NCBI GenBank assembly: GCA_011316305.1
Contig: SAUG01000054.1
Coordinates: 62,001-126,000, forward strand
Direction of reading: 5' to 3'
Source of the DNA: Rusavskia elegans
Taxonomy: Eukaryota > Ascomycota > Lecanoromycetes > Teloschistales > Teloschistaceae
Length of the DNA: 64,000 nucleotides
A program made the translations under genes and the position numbers. How positions within the stretch are numbered: the stretch's first letter is position 1; the number at the start of each line of letters is the position of its first letter. This document shows positions 21,408 through 32,601 of the stretch, piece by piece. The notes beneath the pieces were generated by a model. The model did no database searches. It worked only from the letters and a program-made list of their open reading frames with translations, and was not told where the DNA came from.

Positions 21408-24400
21408 TCAGTGCTCCTGCCCCTTACCGATGCTCAAACGTGTAACAGCTTCCGAAACACCTCGAGATCGCCCTCGGTCTTCTTCGCTTTCTCTACTCGT
21501 GGCCTTTGCCAATGTATTCAGTTGGTCCTCCATCGACTTGCCCAATCCCACATTCGTCGAGTATCCGTGTAATGTTGGCGGCATATCCTTTGATACAACC
21601 TCGGGCGGAGAGCTCTGTTCCAGATGCAAGCCTCCAATCTCTTTCGCCGGAGACGAAGTCAGAAAGGCAGCAACCTCGGCATCTGATGTCCCTTGGGGAG
21701 AATCCTGATTGGATGCTGACTGGCCGGGTACACGTAAACGGGCTGGTTGCCGGCCGTGTTCTGGGGTATAGATTTCGTCTTCGTCGTCAGTAACATCAAA
21801 CATTGCATCATCCCACTGCGCCGAGCTTTGTCTCGATATCACTCTTCTGCCTGCAGTCTGGCTACTCATACTGCTATCCGCCAGGGACTTCAGCTCCACA
21901 ACCTCGTCTTTAGACTCTCTCACTTCGCTCTCTGTACGGTGGCCTTTCTGTTGAGGGCCTAGGTCTACCTCTTCTCCATGTTCGCCGACAGCTTCCTTTA
22001 CTGGTTTGGCTCGCTCTTCGTTTGTTTCATGAACATCCGCCGTCGTGGCAGCGTAGGTATCAGCGAAATGCGTATCGACCAAGTGCTTGACCACCGGCCA
22101 ACCATACGCGTTGGCAAACATCCTACGAACGCAGATGTTGTTGTGAGCGTCCGGTTCCAGTCTGACGAGGACCTTGCGCCACGAAAGGCCGTGATGATAA
22201 CCACGGGCGATCTTCTCTTCCACCTTCATGCTGCTTGTGTCGGCTTGGCTCGTCCCCGCCGCTGGACCATAGTCAGTATTTGATCGGGTGAGCCCATTCT
22301 TGGGTTCACCAGAGAACGATCTCGCAAGACCGGACCGTTTCTTGAGTGGAGGTGGAGGAATGTCGTCGGGATGGTATACCCGGTCATGGAAAATCGTGCG
22401 CGGACGACTCTCTGGGTCGATTATGAATTCTGCCGAAGGTAGCGGTGGGTTGAGTATATCTCCTGCAGACTCAAAAACGGTAGTCTTTGGTGGTGCAAAG
22501 ACGTTGTTAGGATCTTCAGCCACTGAGAAGCCACGAGCAATGCCCGGACGATCATTTGCTGGTGATGCGCTGAGCCCTGCGGTGCTTCCAGCAGGAGTTG
22601 GCTCGTTATCGGGTTCGCCTCTCATCGTTTGACCGCGTTTGTAGATCTTCGCGTTCTTAGATGACTGAGGGAGAGGGCTAGGTTTGCTGGGTCGAAGTAG
22701 GCCCAGGCCGAAATTGAGAAAATCTCCAAAGGGAGAAGATTCTTGCTTTGGTTTGTTGCCATCGGGTTCTTCATCCTGAGACCGTTTCCCAGTACCATTT
22801 GGCCCTCGTGCCTTGATATCGTTGGCGCTCTGAATAATTGTATCTTCCTTTGTGGCGTCCTCTTCAGGTTGAGGTACAGCAGCCTTTCCAGATGGACCAG
22901 TGCTTTCTTCACCACTTTCGTCGACCTGTGAGTCGCTATCGTTACCTTGCAGTAAGCGTTGACGGTAAGCCGTTGAGTTTGCGCCAGTCAGCTCAGACCA
23001 TCCCCAACCCGCCATAGTACCTACAAGACCGTTCTCTCGCCTTGCCTTCTCGACACGACCAAGCCCACTCCAGTCGAGGAAGAGCAGGCAAGATGTTCGC
23101 AAAGGCACGATGCCATCATTGACCACGTTAGAGTACACGGTCCGATTCCTGAAGAGCTTAAGAACATGATGTGCTGGACCTGTCGGTAGAATTCGGAGTA
23201 ACGGCTTTGACCCAGGATCGGGTTGTCGATGTGCTCTCTGCGCTTCATTGCCGATGCCGCCGATCATGGCTCCCCACCCACTTCTGACCATAGTCGGAGT
23301 CCGCCATGTCAGTCCGAGGTCCTGCCCAGTGCGTCCCACTAGACCAAAGTCGAGCGCAAACTTGACATAAAGAGGGTTCTCATTGCTAAGACCTAGGAAG
23401 GGAGACGCCAGAGCGACGAAATTGACGGGCTTGATCTCCTCGAAGAAGTGCGGAGAGTGTTTGTATATGTAGGCCACGGCATATGTTTGGGTCAATCCAC
23501 CAAGTGAATGAGCTATGAAACTGATGCTCGTGATCTTGTACGCCAGGTCGTCGGACTTGGTCTTCCCTCGATGTATACTGCTGTTCTCATGAGAGGGTAA
23601 CCCTGCATGTGTGTCTTGTGGCTGTTGGCCGGTCATTGCCCGGGAGATAGTCTTGGACATGGATTGTTTCACAGGCAGAAAGGGCTGATCAGGATATGTC
23701 ATGGACAGCACGTACTTGGCTAGGCGCTTGCCTAGATACTGTATACCACGTTCTGTCCTGACAGCGTTCCCGGAAAAGCCTCGAACGATGACCTCTTCTT
23801 CGTCGTCGGCTTCATCGAAAGTATTATCCTCGAGCTCGTCCTGTCCGCCGGAGAGAGGGGCTGTTGAAGTACCTTCTGGACGGCCTCTACTGTCCTGTCC
23901 AGTCTTACCATATTCCTCCGATGAACTGGCCTTGGGCGTGCGCTTTTGCTTCCTTTGCTGTGCTTTACGAGCTCTCGCACTCTCTCGAGCTTGCTTCGCT
24001 GCAGCATCTATGCTCTCTTTCAAGTACAGCATATCCGCGCCCAAATTGCTGTGAAGACCATGGGTCAGGACTACTAAGTGAACCTTCTTCCTTCTCTTAG
24101 CAGCTCTTCCTGGACGAAGCCCAGTACCTTGAGAATCCGTACACCCTTGTCCTCGAGGCGGATTGGGCACATCCTCTTCCCCGGGGTCCGGATACTGATC
24201 TCTCGAGCCTCTGTCCTTGCCCTCATCATGCCATTCCGGCAATGAGGGCTTGTTCCAAAGGCTGACGGTATCGTCCACTACGAGTTGGATTGCATTCGAA
24301 AATACGCCCTTGGCTTGTGCCGCCCCATGACCGGTTTTGCTCCGCTTCCCTTGCTGGTGATCATGTAGCTGCCCCGGAGCTGCGATTGTCTTCCCTGTCA

Positions 24401-24939
24401 GAGCAGAGAAGCCAAGCTCTAATGCTTTCTCATCCCTCCCTACTAGCAACTCGAAATGAACTGTAGCGGATGTGGAGAAAATCACTTGAGATGTTACTTC
24501 AACGATCCACGTGAAACTGGGTACTTTTCCATCGGTGGTTCTCCTTGCGTGGACCTTCTCAGCTGTTTCTCGGATGTTCTCCGGTACGGTCAAGCGACTT
24601 GACCAGCTCCCGCCAGCTTTGAGGTTGGGTTCGAACTCGGGCGTGCCTTCGTCGTGGGGCGAATCACGCTTGCAGTTGGGATCGAATGTAGAAGGATAGC
24701 AAGCTGAGTAGAGGGTGTAAGGTCCATGAAGATATGCGGCTCGAAGAGCTATAGCTGAAGTATTCTTGATCTTGACAAACAGATGTGCAGGTGAAGGGAG
24801 GATGGGGTCAAGGGAAGGGGTGTAGGTGAGCGTGAACCTGTGCCCTTCAGCAATGTTTCAATACGTTCAGACGGATACATATAATCCACCTAACCACCTC
24901 CCCGATCTTGACACTACCGACTTGATGTACCAACAGCAT
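21408..24939 (-). CDS. DUF676 family putative serine esterase / lipase
   Basis: The family includes yeast Rog1 and YDR444W-type alpha/beta hydrolases acting on membrane lipids. Exons 24939-24890 and 24837-21408 give 1159 residues. The chosen start MLLVHQVGSVKIGEVVRF follows the N-terminal beta-rich module; a more upstream Met at 25071 is in frame and possible. The hydrolase core has VLTHGLHSN (about 276, oxyanion strand) and FIAHSLGG (about 457, nucleophile elbow with Ser), followed by FVALASPFLGLSNENP. Large acidic and Ser/Pro-rich disordered segments lie between residues 320-400 and after 650. Substrate cannot be read from sequence. The whole gene is open except for the single 52-nt intron. 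Confidence 0.88.
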
Positions 24940-25411
24940 CCTCTGTGCGCTGCGTAGTGCGTCGGAGGATATCTGCCATCCCACAGCGGGTCGGTAGTGG
25001 AAGTCTGCGGCGATGCTTGAGTCTTTCTCGAGAATCTGGAGCTGCTGATATGTGCGAGGAGTGATCAGCATTCAGCCAACAGCTGCTGAACATGTTTGAC
25101 GTTTTGCTGATGGAGCCGCTCTCGCTACGGCGGAGTTGAAACAAAGTCGCAATGTCTTGGCACAGATATCATCGGAAATTAAAGTAATACTAGGAGTATT
25201 TATCTCATAGAGTAATGATTAAGGTGATCGTGAGGATGCTATTTAAGTTTCATGAGTTTTTGAGCTTCAGGCTGCCGTGTCCGAAAAGGAAGCAGGTGCA
25301 AACGGCATGCTTGCTGATCAGCTGTCGAGTCACTCCAAGCCCATACATGATCTGGACGACCAAGGGATCACAGGACGTAAGGTATGCCAGGGTCATGAGC
25401 GTCCAAGACTC
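24940..25411. other. Intergenic
   Basis: About 470 bases holding the esterase 5' region and the lipid kinase 3' end. An in-frame upstream Met for the esterase lies at 25071. No other gene is seen. Confidence 0.45.
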
Positions 25412-26845
25412 TTATACTACCAGATTGACAACATCCTTGTTACCTCTCCTGACCTCCATCCACCCTCCTTCTTCGACTTGAACGATCTTTCCGTCCACGC
25501 ACACCCTTCGCCATCGACTGTCCGACTCGGCGAACTGGATCTTGAGCCCGTTGATCGGTGCATATTGCGCCATGTCATCCCTCTCATGTCCGCCGCCCTG
25601 CATCGCCATTCCCATGAACCGCATCACATCCGCAGCTGAGATGTCACCAAAGCGTAGGAACCTCAATTGGCCATCCAGGGGTTTCGAGGCAGGCGAAATC
25701 GTCAACCTTTCTTCGAAGTTCGACACCAGAGTTGCGACAATGTACGAAGTCTTGGTATCGGGGATCTCTTCGGCAATTTCCTGGCCCCTTTCATCGGTTT
25801 TGTACAAGGTAATCTTGCCGTTGTATACGTGAGGCGCCGAGCCATTATCTGGCGCCATCAACTCTTTTGCGGCCATTTGGAACCGCTGAGCACCGAATTT
25901 GCGGTATTCTGTCGTGTCGCTGTCCGCCACTAAAGATGCATGAAGGGCCCAGCTGCAGACGACCACACCGTAAACGATTCCACAGCCGGACTGCAATGGC
26001 AGGGACTCTGTCTTCCTTCCCTCGTCCGTAAGAAAGACTGATCCCGGGGAGAAACGTGTGGTAAATGTGGGGATGCTTCGGGGTGTCCCTCTGAAGATCC
26101 TGGTAAGTCCACGAGTAGCGTCTTGATTGAGCCCACTTGAGTTGGCCAAAGCATTTCCCGTCCCCATGGCGATGAGACCGATTGTCGGCTTGATGTACTC
26201 GTTGCTCTGGGAAGCTGAGAGAAGCGTATTGACGATATCGACAATACCACCATCACCCGATAGCAATACGATAGTCTGCTGGATGCCTTGATTAGCTCGA
26301 GGGAGGATGATCTTCTCTGCAATCTCCATGATTGACTTGTCTGACTTAGTAAGGTGAACATGGTAGGTATCGCGATTGAGACCGATGGCCGCTAATGTCT
26401 TGCTCAAGACATCGTCGAAGTACAGCTGTGCTTCTCCTGTGCCTGAACGGATGGAAACGATGATATGTAGGTTTCGTGAACCATCTGCATTAGGCGAAAC
26501 ACGAAGATGTTTGGGCGCGCTCGTGAGCATATGTCTTTTCAGATAGTCCTGAGGCAAATTGGTCACTGGTAGCGATTCGAATGCAAGTTTTGACTTGGTC
26601 ACTTCTGGAGAGGAGTGCAAGACGACAACTCGGAGAATCAACTGCGGTTGCACTTCATTCTTTCTGGTCCCATGCGGATTTTCGATGACCCCAATGACCT
26701 GTTTGTCGTGTATCTGTTCTTGTCCGCCATCCCACTCGAGAATCAAGGTACCATCGGCGTGGTTATAACGGAAGCCGGCGTCGCTCCCACGGGCTGTTCC
26801 TTTCGAGAATAGTACGGGGGGTACGTCCATAGTGACCATTCGCAT
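25412..26845 (-). CDS. Diacylglycerol / sphingoid long-chain base kinase-like protein (DAGK catalytic domain)
   Basis: These enzymes phosphorylate sphingoid bases, diacylglycerol or ceramide. The gene is intronless, 477 residues. The nucleotide-binding motif LLSGDGGIVDIVNTLL (about 194-209) corresponds to the family SGDG signature, and GTGNALANS (about 227) to the second conserved GTGNA block. Upstream, IIVSIRSGTGEAQLYFDDVL is the usual first strand and turn, but reads SIRSGTG where many sphingosine kinases have NPxGG. The C-terminal half (GIVYGVVVCSWALHASLVADSD) matches the beta-sandwich domain. The start may be 26845, 26839 or 26830; all are Met in frame. Substrate choice is open. It is divergent from the next gene across 353 bases. 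Confidence 0.85.
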   Translation of the reverse strand: MRMVTMDVPPVLFSKGTARGSDAGFRYNHADGTLILEWDGGQEQIHDKQVIGVIENPHGTRKNEVQPQLILRVVVLHSSPEVTKSKLAFESLPVTNLPQDYLKRHMLTSAPKHLRVSPNADGSRNLHIIVSIRSGTGEAQLYFDDVLSKTLAAIGLNRDTYHVHLTKSDKSIMEIAEKIILPRANQGIQQTIVLLSGDGGIVDIVNTLLSASQSNEYIKPTIGLIAMGTGNALANSSGLNQDATRGLTRIFRGTPRSIPTFTTRFSPGSVFLTDEGRKTESLPLQSGCGIVYGVVVCSWALHASLVADSDTTEYRKFGAQRFQMAAKELMAPDNGSAPHVYNGKITLYKTDERGQEIAEEIPDTKTSYIVATLVSNFEERLTISPASKPLDGQLRFLRFGDISAADVMRFMGMAMQGGGHERDDMAQYAPINGLKIQFAESDSRWRRVCVDGKIVQVEEGGWMEVRRGNKDVVNLVV

Positions 26846-27198
26846 GTCGCATACTCATGCCAGGACATTTCGGCGGAGCAAATGTATATAGCAGCCATGA
26901 TGGAAGCAGCGCAGTATATTCAAGTACAAGGATAAGCAAAACAAAGGTCGAAGATGACAATGATCAGACCGAACCGTGCGATGATGTAAGCCACCCGTAG
27001 ATCTGCAGGGTAGGGGCCGTTGGGCGATCTCCATAGGCGCAATTCAGTTGCTGTGGACAACTTTATTTTCACCTACATCTGGATACCACACACGTCGCGC
27101 ACTTCCGCTTAGCACAACACGAAGCCATTGCATAGACAGACATGGATCGACCGTTACATCCATAGAATATCTTCCACAACAAAAAGCGCACCCAGAGC
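26846..27198. promoter_or_regulatory. Divergent intergenic region, lipid kinase / TM protein
   Basis: 353 bases between two divergent starts, presumably with both promoters. No recognisable operator or repeat is seen. Confidence 0.4.
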
Positions 27199-27888
27199 AT
27201 GTCCGGCCTAGGGTACTTCTTCCTCTTCCTCATCGTCCTCATCCCCCTCGTCATCATCGCCTACATCCTCTACAGCCGCATCACCGCCCAGCGCGCCGGC
27301 CACCAACCCCCTCCCCTGTCATCGTACATACCTTTCCGCAACAGCAATCGTCAAAATTACTCATCCTCATCTTCAGGCGGCATCCTCAACACAGTTCGCT
27401 CAAAGATCCAATCTCTGTCCGGTGGTGATTCACATCGAACGGGTGCATACGAGCAACCTCTCGGAACAGGACGAGGTCGAGGACTCGATCCTGACGGTGC
27501 ATGGGATGCCAGGGTAGGCGATGAAGCCGATGCTTATGGATCAGGCGGCTATTACGAGGAGCAAGAGCTGGGCTTGCGAACCGGAGGCGGGTATGGCGGG
27601 CATGGGACGGAATTGCCGGATTATGGAAATGAAGAGATGGGCAGAGGGAGGAGTATTAGTCGGGATGAACCCGGCTTTATTGGGGGCAGTCAGGGTGGGT
27701 TGGATCAGAGGTATGATGAGGAGACGAGGAGAGACAACCCTTTTGGGGATCAAGCGGAGAGGAGTAGCATGCGAGGAGTGAGCCCTAGACCTGCGAATGT
27801 GGAGACGGGGTATAAGAAAGAGGCCGCTGAGAGTGTAGTGGGAGATAGCCCAACGGAGAGAAGAAGTATGTTTCATGAAAATATGTAG
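27199..27888 (+). CDS. Single-pass membrane protein, conserved-type hypothetical
   Basis: The gene is intronless with 229 residues. Residues 4-27 (GYFFLFLIVLIPLVIIAYILY) form one hydrophobic membrane helix directly after a short N terminus, followed by basic SRITAQR, suggesting a signal anchor with the long tail on the cytosolic side. The tail is Gly/Arg/Ser/Glu-rich and probably disordered, with repeated GR-type patches (GTGRGRG, MGRGRS). No enzymatic motif is visible. Such short N-anchored proteins are common in Pezizomycotina and usually uncharacterised. Its function is unknown. It is divergent from the lipid kinase and convergent with EMC10. Confidence 0.75.
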   Translation: MSGLGYFFLFLIVLIPLVIIAYILYSRITAQRAGHQPPPLSSYIPFRNSNRQNYSSSSSGGILNTVRSKIQSLSGGDSHRTGAYEQPLGTGRGRGLDPDGAWDARVGDEADAYGSGGYYEEQELGLRTGGGYGGHGTELPDYGNEEMGRGRSISRDEPGFIGGSQGGLDQRYDEETRRDNPFGDQAERSSMRGVSPRPANVETGYKKEAAESVVGDSPTERRSMFHENM

Positions 27889-28240
27889 GGTGGTTGCATT
27901 GCATGTGGGATACGTGTACGGGTTTGACAGGCATAATATATACTGTATCAACGGTTGTATTCATTTGGATGCTGCTATATGCCTAGACGCTGAGAGGCTG
28001 CTGGTTATTCATTTCCACGATCAAGATACTCTCTAGGCTAGGCCTCTAGATAGAATGCATGCGGTGCGGGATGTCGGATATCTCTCCCAATATGTCGTCT
28101 CTCCGCCGGATTGACAACTTTCCCCCTTGACGACCCCGTAACAACGCTTGGAGGTGCCCCACGTAGGCGATCTTCGAGGAACCCCTCCATCATAGAGTCA
28201 TGTTCCGGTTCAATGCCGTCAACTTCTTGCTTCTCACCAC
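27889..28240. terminator. Convergent 3' intergenic region
   Basis: 352 bases between the stops of two convergent genes, holding both 3' UTRs. No specific signal is assigned. Confidence 0.35.
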
Positions 28241-28977
28241 TCACTTGTCCGCACCTCCTCCAGCCATCGCAAAGACCGTGACAGCCAATATAACCCACCA
28301 GTACCTGCAAGCAGCATTAGCCTGCTCATCCAACGTCAATCCGGACAGGGAACAACTCACTTCTGCAAAAAGCTCCTCTCATCCACCTCCTCCTCTTCCT
28401 CGCCCTCTTTTCCCTTCCCTTCCTCCGTCTTCCCACCAGCTGCCTTCCCCTTACCCTTCGTCACAGGCTTGTCAACCCACACCCCCGGAGCTTGCGACTG
28501 CACAATGACATCAAAGTCTCCTCGGCCGCCTTCTTGATTCTTTTCCCCATCGTCCTTGACCGCCGTGCCCGAAGACGAGGAACTGGACATCCATGATCTC
28601 CACGATACTGAAAGTACCTCCCCGTCCTTCGTAACGACGACGCGAAATCGACCTTTGTACGGCGGGTGAAAGCTTTTGGCTAGCGCGGCTGTTGTTCTGC
28701 AGTCTTTGGTCCCGTCATAGCAGATGCCGACTTGTACGAGCTTTTCCTCACCGCCGGAGCTTAGCCGCGGTGGAGCGTAGCTTGAGATTTTGGAGAGGTG
28801 GGGATGTTGTGGGGAGAAGGTGAGGGTTGCGAGGGGCTTTGCTGGGGAGGAGAGAGACGATGTTGATGGGAGGGAGTGGATCGTTACGGTTTGGAGAGGT
28901 GGAGAGGGGGAGGTCGATAGCGCGGAGGGAAGAGTAGAGAGAAGGCAGAGGATTAGATGGAAGGGGAGAATATGCAT
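28241..28977 (-). CDS. EMC10: ER membrane protein complex subunit 10
   Basis: EMC10 is a lumenal-side subunit of the EMC, which inserts tail-anchored and polytopic proteins into the ER membrane. Exons 28977-28361 and 28304-28241 give 226 residues. A signal peptide (LPFHLILCLLSTLPSALS) is followed by the beta-rich lumenal domain (VQVGICYDGTKDCRT, GRFRVVVTKDGEVLSVSW). An acidic, Lys-rich linker leads to the second exon, which encodes a transmembrane helix YWWVILAVTVFAMAGGG preceded by RSFLQK, the typical fungal EMC10 end. Without the intron the protein would stop at FLQK and lose its anchor. Identification rests on this architecture and motif order. Confidence 0.82.
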
Positions 28978-29225
28978 TTTGGGACTGGGGCAGATGTGAG
29001 ATGCGAGAGGACGTCGTCGTGGTTGGAGCGATGGGATATTCTAGCGGGGCAGGTTGAGGCGAGGGAACGATTAATCTACCATGTTGTTCAGGGGTGATGC
29101 GAACAAAGTGATTCATTTCAGTAAAAGGACGTAGATAGTATTAAAACAGATAATTCGTTTTTTCTTTACAAGTCAATCAAACCCCTCTAAACCCTTGACA
29201 AAATAGATCATGTCTTATCGGGCAC

Positions 29226-29729
29226 CTACTTTCCACCCTTCTTCTTGTCCTTCTTCTGCGCCTTGAGCCACCTGTCATAGTCTTGGTACGCGGAACCATA
29301 AGGGTAAATAAACCGGGCGCTCTTCCAGTTGCCTCCGTTAGCACGGTAACTGATACACTTGTCGGCTTTGCCCTTTCCGTTGTCTCCCATCGCCGTTTGA
29401 GGGGCGTAGACGGTACTGGTGGCCCACTTGTCATCTCCGCACTTTTCGTCGGTGAAGAAGTTGATACCAAGGGCACGCACCTGGGTGGACCAATCGATAC
29501 CGACATTGTCGGTTGTGGGGGTGAACTTGAAGCAAGCGAATTCGTTGCCACCGGTCCATTTTCCGACGGGTTTACCAGAGCAATACATGTTATCGAAAGA
29601 ACCGATACGGATCTCGCCATTGATTCGCTTCTCGAGTTCGGAGTCGGTCAGGTTGGCTGGAGCAGGGAAGGCGAGGGTAGTGGCGCTCAGCGCCAGGGTG
29701 AGGAGGGTTGTATATGTGGGATACTGCAT
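29226..29729 (-). CDS. Small secreted four-cysteine protein (candidate effector-like)
   Basis: The gene is intronless with 167 residues. The signal peptide is residues 1 to about 20 (TLALSATTLAFPAPA), followed by a short propeptide ending in LEKR (Kex2-type dibasic site, residues 32-35). The mature part has exactly four cysteines (C50, C66, C97, C125), room for two disulfides, and aromatic-rich segments (KSARFIYPYGSAYQDYDRW). It closes with a Lys-rich tail KKDKKKGGK. No enzyme family is recognised. Small size, pro-region and even cysteine count fit secreted fungal proteins of unknown role; an interaction role is inference only. A long gene-poor tract lies just upstream of it. Confidence 0.75.
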   Translation of the reverse strand: MQYPTYTTLLTLALSATTLAFPAPANLTDSELEKRINGEIRIGSFDNMYCSGKPVGKWTGGNEFACFKFTPTTDNVGIDWSTQVRALGINFFTDEKCGDDKWATSTVYAPQTAMGDNGKGKADKCISYRANGGNWKSARFIYPYGSAYQDYDRWLKAQKKDKKKGGK

Positions 29730-32601
29730 TGTGATGTGAAATGTGATTTTGGGAAGCTTGATGTATATTGAGATGTTTGGAAGAAGTTTTTGTGTTTTTC
29801 TGGGAGTCTGATATCGAAGGACGGGGTGGTGTTATAAATCGTTCGAACGACAATAGAGACCACGACAAAGGGACCGGCGAAGACGGTGACAAAGAAAGCA
29901 GCGACTTTGACAAGGTCGTTGTCTGGAATAAAGAAATCAAGTGAAAAGGAGATATGGCCGAGAGCAAGAACAAAGGACGCTGCGGGCTTTGGTGAGTGGA
30001 CCTGCACTCTGGAGGAGGGTTGGGACAATAAGCTATAGTCGAAAAAGGTTGCTGGCAATACGAACACCAAGGAGCGGAGGACAATGGACTAGATATACCA
30101 TTGGTAAGAGCATACACGTGATCCTGTTACTGGATTAGGTTTCAGAGTGAGTGAAAAAGATGGAAAAGGGGCTGAAACTGGTGCTACATCCCAATAGCAG
30201 TCTCATGCCAATGATGTTTGATGTTTGATGCTTGAACTCATCATGAGTCGTGCGGACGCGATAAGAGCAATGACCAAGTCATCGAAAGAATCTCTGATAC
30301 AAATGGGCGAAACGTCTGTTTCATTGATTCTGCAAACGGATTGTACCTTCGCCATTGAGTGAAGGCAACTGGAACAAGGACCACAGGATGCTACAAACCA
30401 GCTTTGCATTGCAAGAAAAAGGCCAATGTGCAGTGATAACCTCGACACAGGTAGAGTTCCTTTCTTTGGATTGGAGCGAGAGGCGGCAAGCTTGTTCCTG
30501 GAGTAACGAGATGGCTTCTCGGGGTGAAAAGTCGTTGTCATACGTTGGTTCCTATGAATTGGTAGAAAACAAGCGACGCCATACCAAGTTTGATCCTCTT
30601 CGAAATGTAACAGTGTTGGTCCTCGCGTGGTCGGTACCTTAGTTCATGATGCAGAGAGTACGGACGAGAGTTAATATCAAGAATGGCTTGAGGGATGACA
30701 CCCTTTTCCCTTTCGGCACAATGACATCATCCTTGAACCTGCAGCCGCTCTCGCGATGAGTACAAATACTCGGACACTAGGTCCCTGTCTTGACAAGGCA
30801 TCCGAATTGGCTTGCACTCGAGGTATCGAAGGCCAACTCCGTGAGTCGAAGCGGTGGTGTCCGAGTTATTCTGCTCACCGCGAGCCACTGAGTGTGTTCA
30901 CGACCACAGACGATATTTCTCGGAGAATCAAGACATATTACATGCGACGACATCGAATCACACTGACTTGTTGATCTATTCCATCGTATATCTTCAAGCC
31001 TTTCTATTTCATCCGTTCCTCTCTCCTGATCAATCGCACAGCATCAACAGATCCTCGCTGCCCACCACTATGCTCTGGTTAGAGAACGGCTTTTGCGGCT
31101 TTCGATGCTGAGTCTTTGACTTTGGCCATTCCAAGGGAACTCCAAGGCTCTTGCTTTGCTTCCACTTCGAGCCATCTTCTCAATCCATACGAAACATCGG
31201 CTTTTTCTGGAGAATCTCCAAGGGCCTCAGCTTGGCCGCTGCGGTTCCGAGTCCTCCCCCCAGAAGAGTATCCCCAGTCGTTTGAACCACACCAGGCTCC
31301 GGTGCAAAGATTCTGTCTCGGATTTTAGTGCTTGGTGGGACTTCAGTGAATAAGTATCCATTTTATTTTGCCTCTCGAGATTGCCATGCCGCCAGAATTC
31401 TGTCAAGTTTGATCTCACATACCTGACTTTTGCACATGCTGAAAGACTCAAGTAGAAAACACGAATCTTGTAAAAACTATCGTCAAGGTCAGTGGTTTCG
31501 GTCCGTCGTTAGCAGATGTGCGATACCGAGTTGCTTTCTTTTGTCCGAGATCTTCTTTCCGTGGCAGAGAAGAGATTATCTGAGATACTCACCAAGAATC
31601 GAGAATCAGGACATCTTTATACATCCCCGCTCCATCTCTAGAAAGCACAAGGCACAACTGGTCGACAGAGGGTGGGGTCAGTACATGATGTGCCGTGATT
31701 TATAATATGTGAAAGAGAAAGAAGCTCAGTATACTAGCGCCTGACATACGAGGTGCACCAATCAGACATAACACCTTTCCGAACAATAGAATCTCATTCA
31801 CAATGTCATCCTGTATGGACACGGGTCATTGGATGAAGCACGGCGTTATCTTCGAGTGAAGGTAATGTTGGTGATCCGCCGTGCAACATGGAAGGAGCCT
31901 CGTCATCTGCATGACCGCTCTTGGATTCAATGCTGAAAAGTATTCCATACGTCAGCGTTAGCGCACTCTTTTCCTTGTCGTTTTACATGAAGTTGGATAT
32001 TAGCCTGGAAGAGCGCTGACAAATAGTGGTGTTGCTACGAGCGGGAAGTAGGACGGGGGCAGAATGCAGGCTGCGTTCAGCTTCGAGTGCAGGTATTTCT
32101 TATATGATTGGCCTACAGATTGTCGCGAGCAAAAACCAAAGAGATCGAACCGTCCCTGATACACGGAATTACGCCGAGTGGTTTGTGCTCCTCTTGTCCA
32201 TTTGGAATGTTTTCAGGCAAACGTATCGGCGAACCAACACAACGATCGACGTCATTGTTCCAGACATTGAGAATGATTATTTTTGAATCATCTACCTAAC
32301 CCCTATATTCACCTAGGCTCTTTGAGATACAAGTCATGCAGCTTTAGTTAGGCTGAAGAAGATAGACGGCGAATTTTGGGCGGATGCCACGTTTATACCC
32401 AAATGAGGAGTCAATAGGATTGGAGTATTGGCAGTGCAAACGGTCTTGTAAATAGCCAAGATGACGAGACGAAGTGAAATCACATGATACAGGTACAGCA
32501 GACTTCGGACGTGATTGCCAAGTTGCTGTTCACCTTCAACGAGCCTACTCAGTACTTGATATAACGATGATTTCTGGACGTCCGTACAGTATAGGCGGAT
32601 C
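29730..32601. other. Long intergenic tract, no gene seen
   Basis: About 2.9 kb of balanced composition with only short frames lacking domain, signal peptide or consistent splicing partners. No tRNA, repeat or RIP signature is evident. It may contain noncoding transcripts or regulatory DNA of the secreted gene. Confidence 0.45.
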
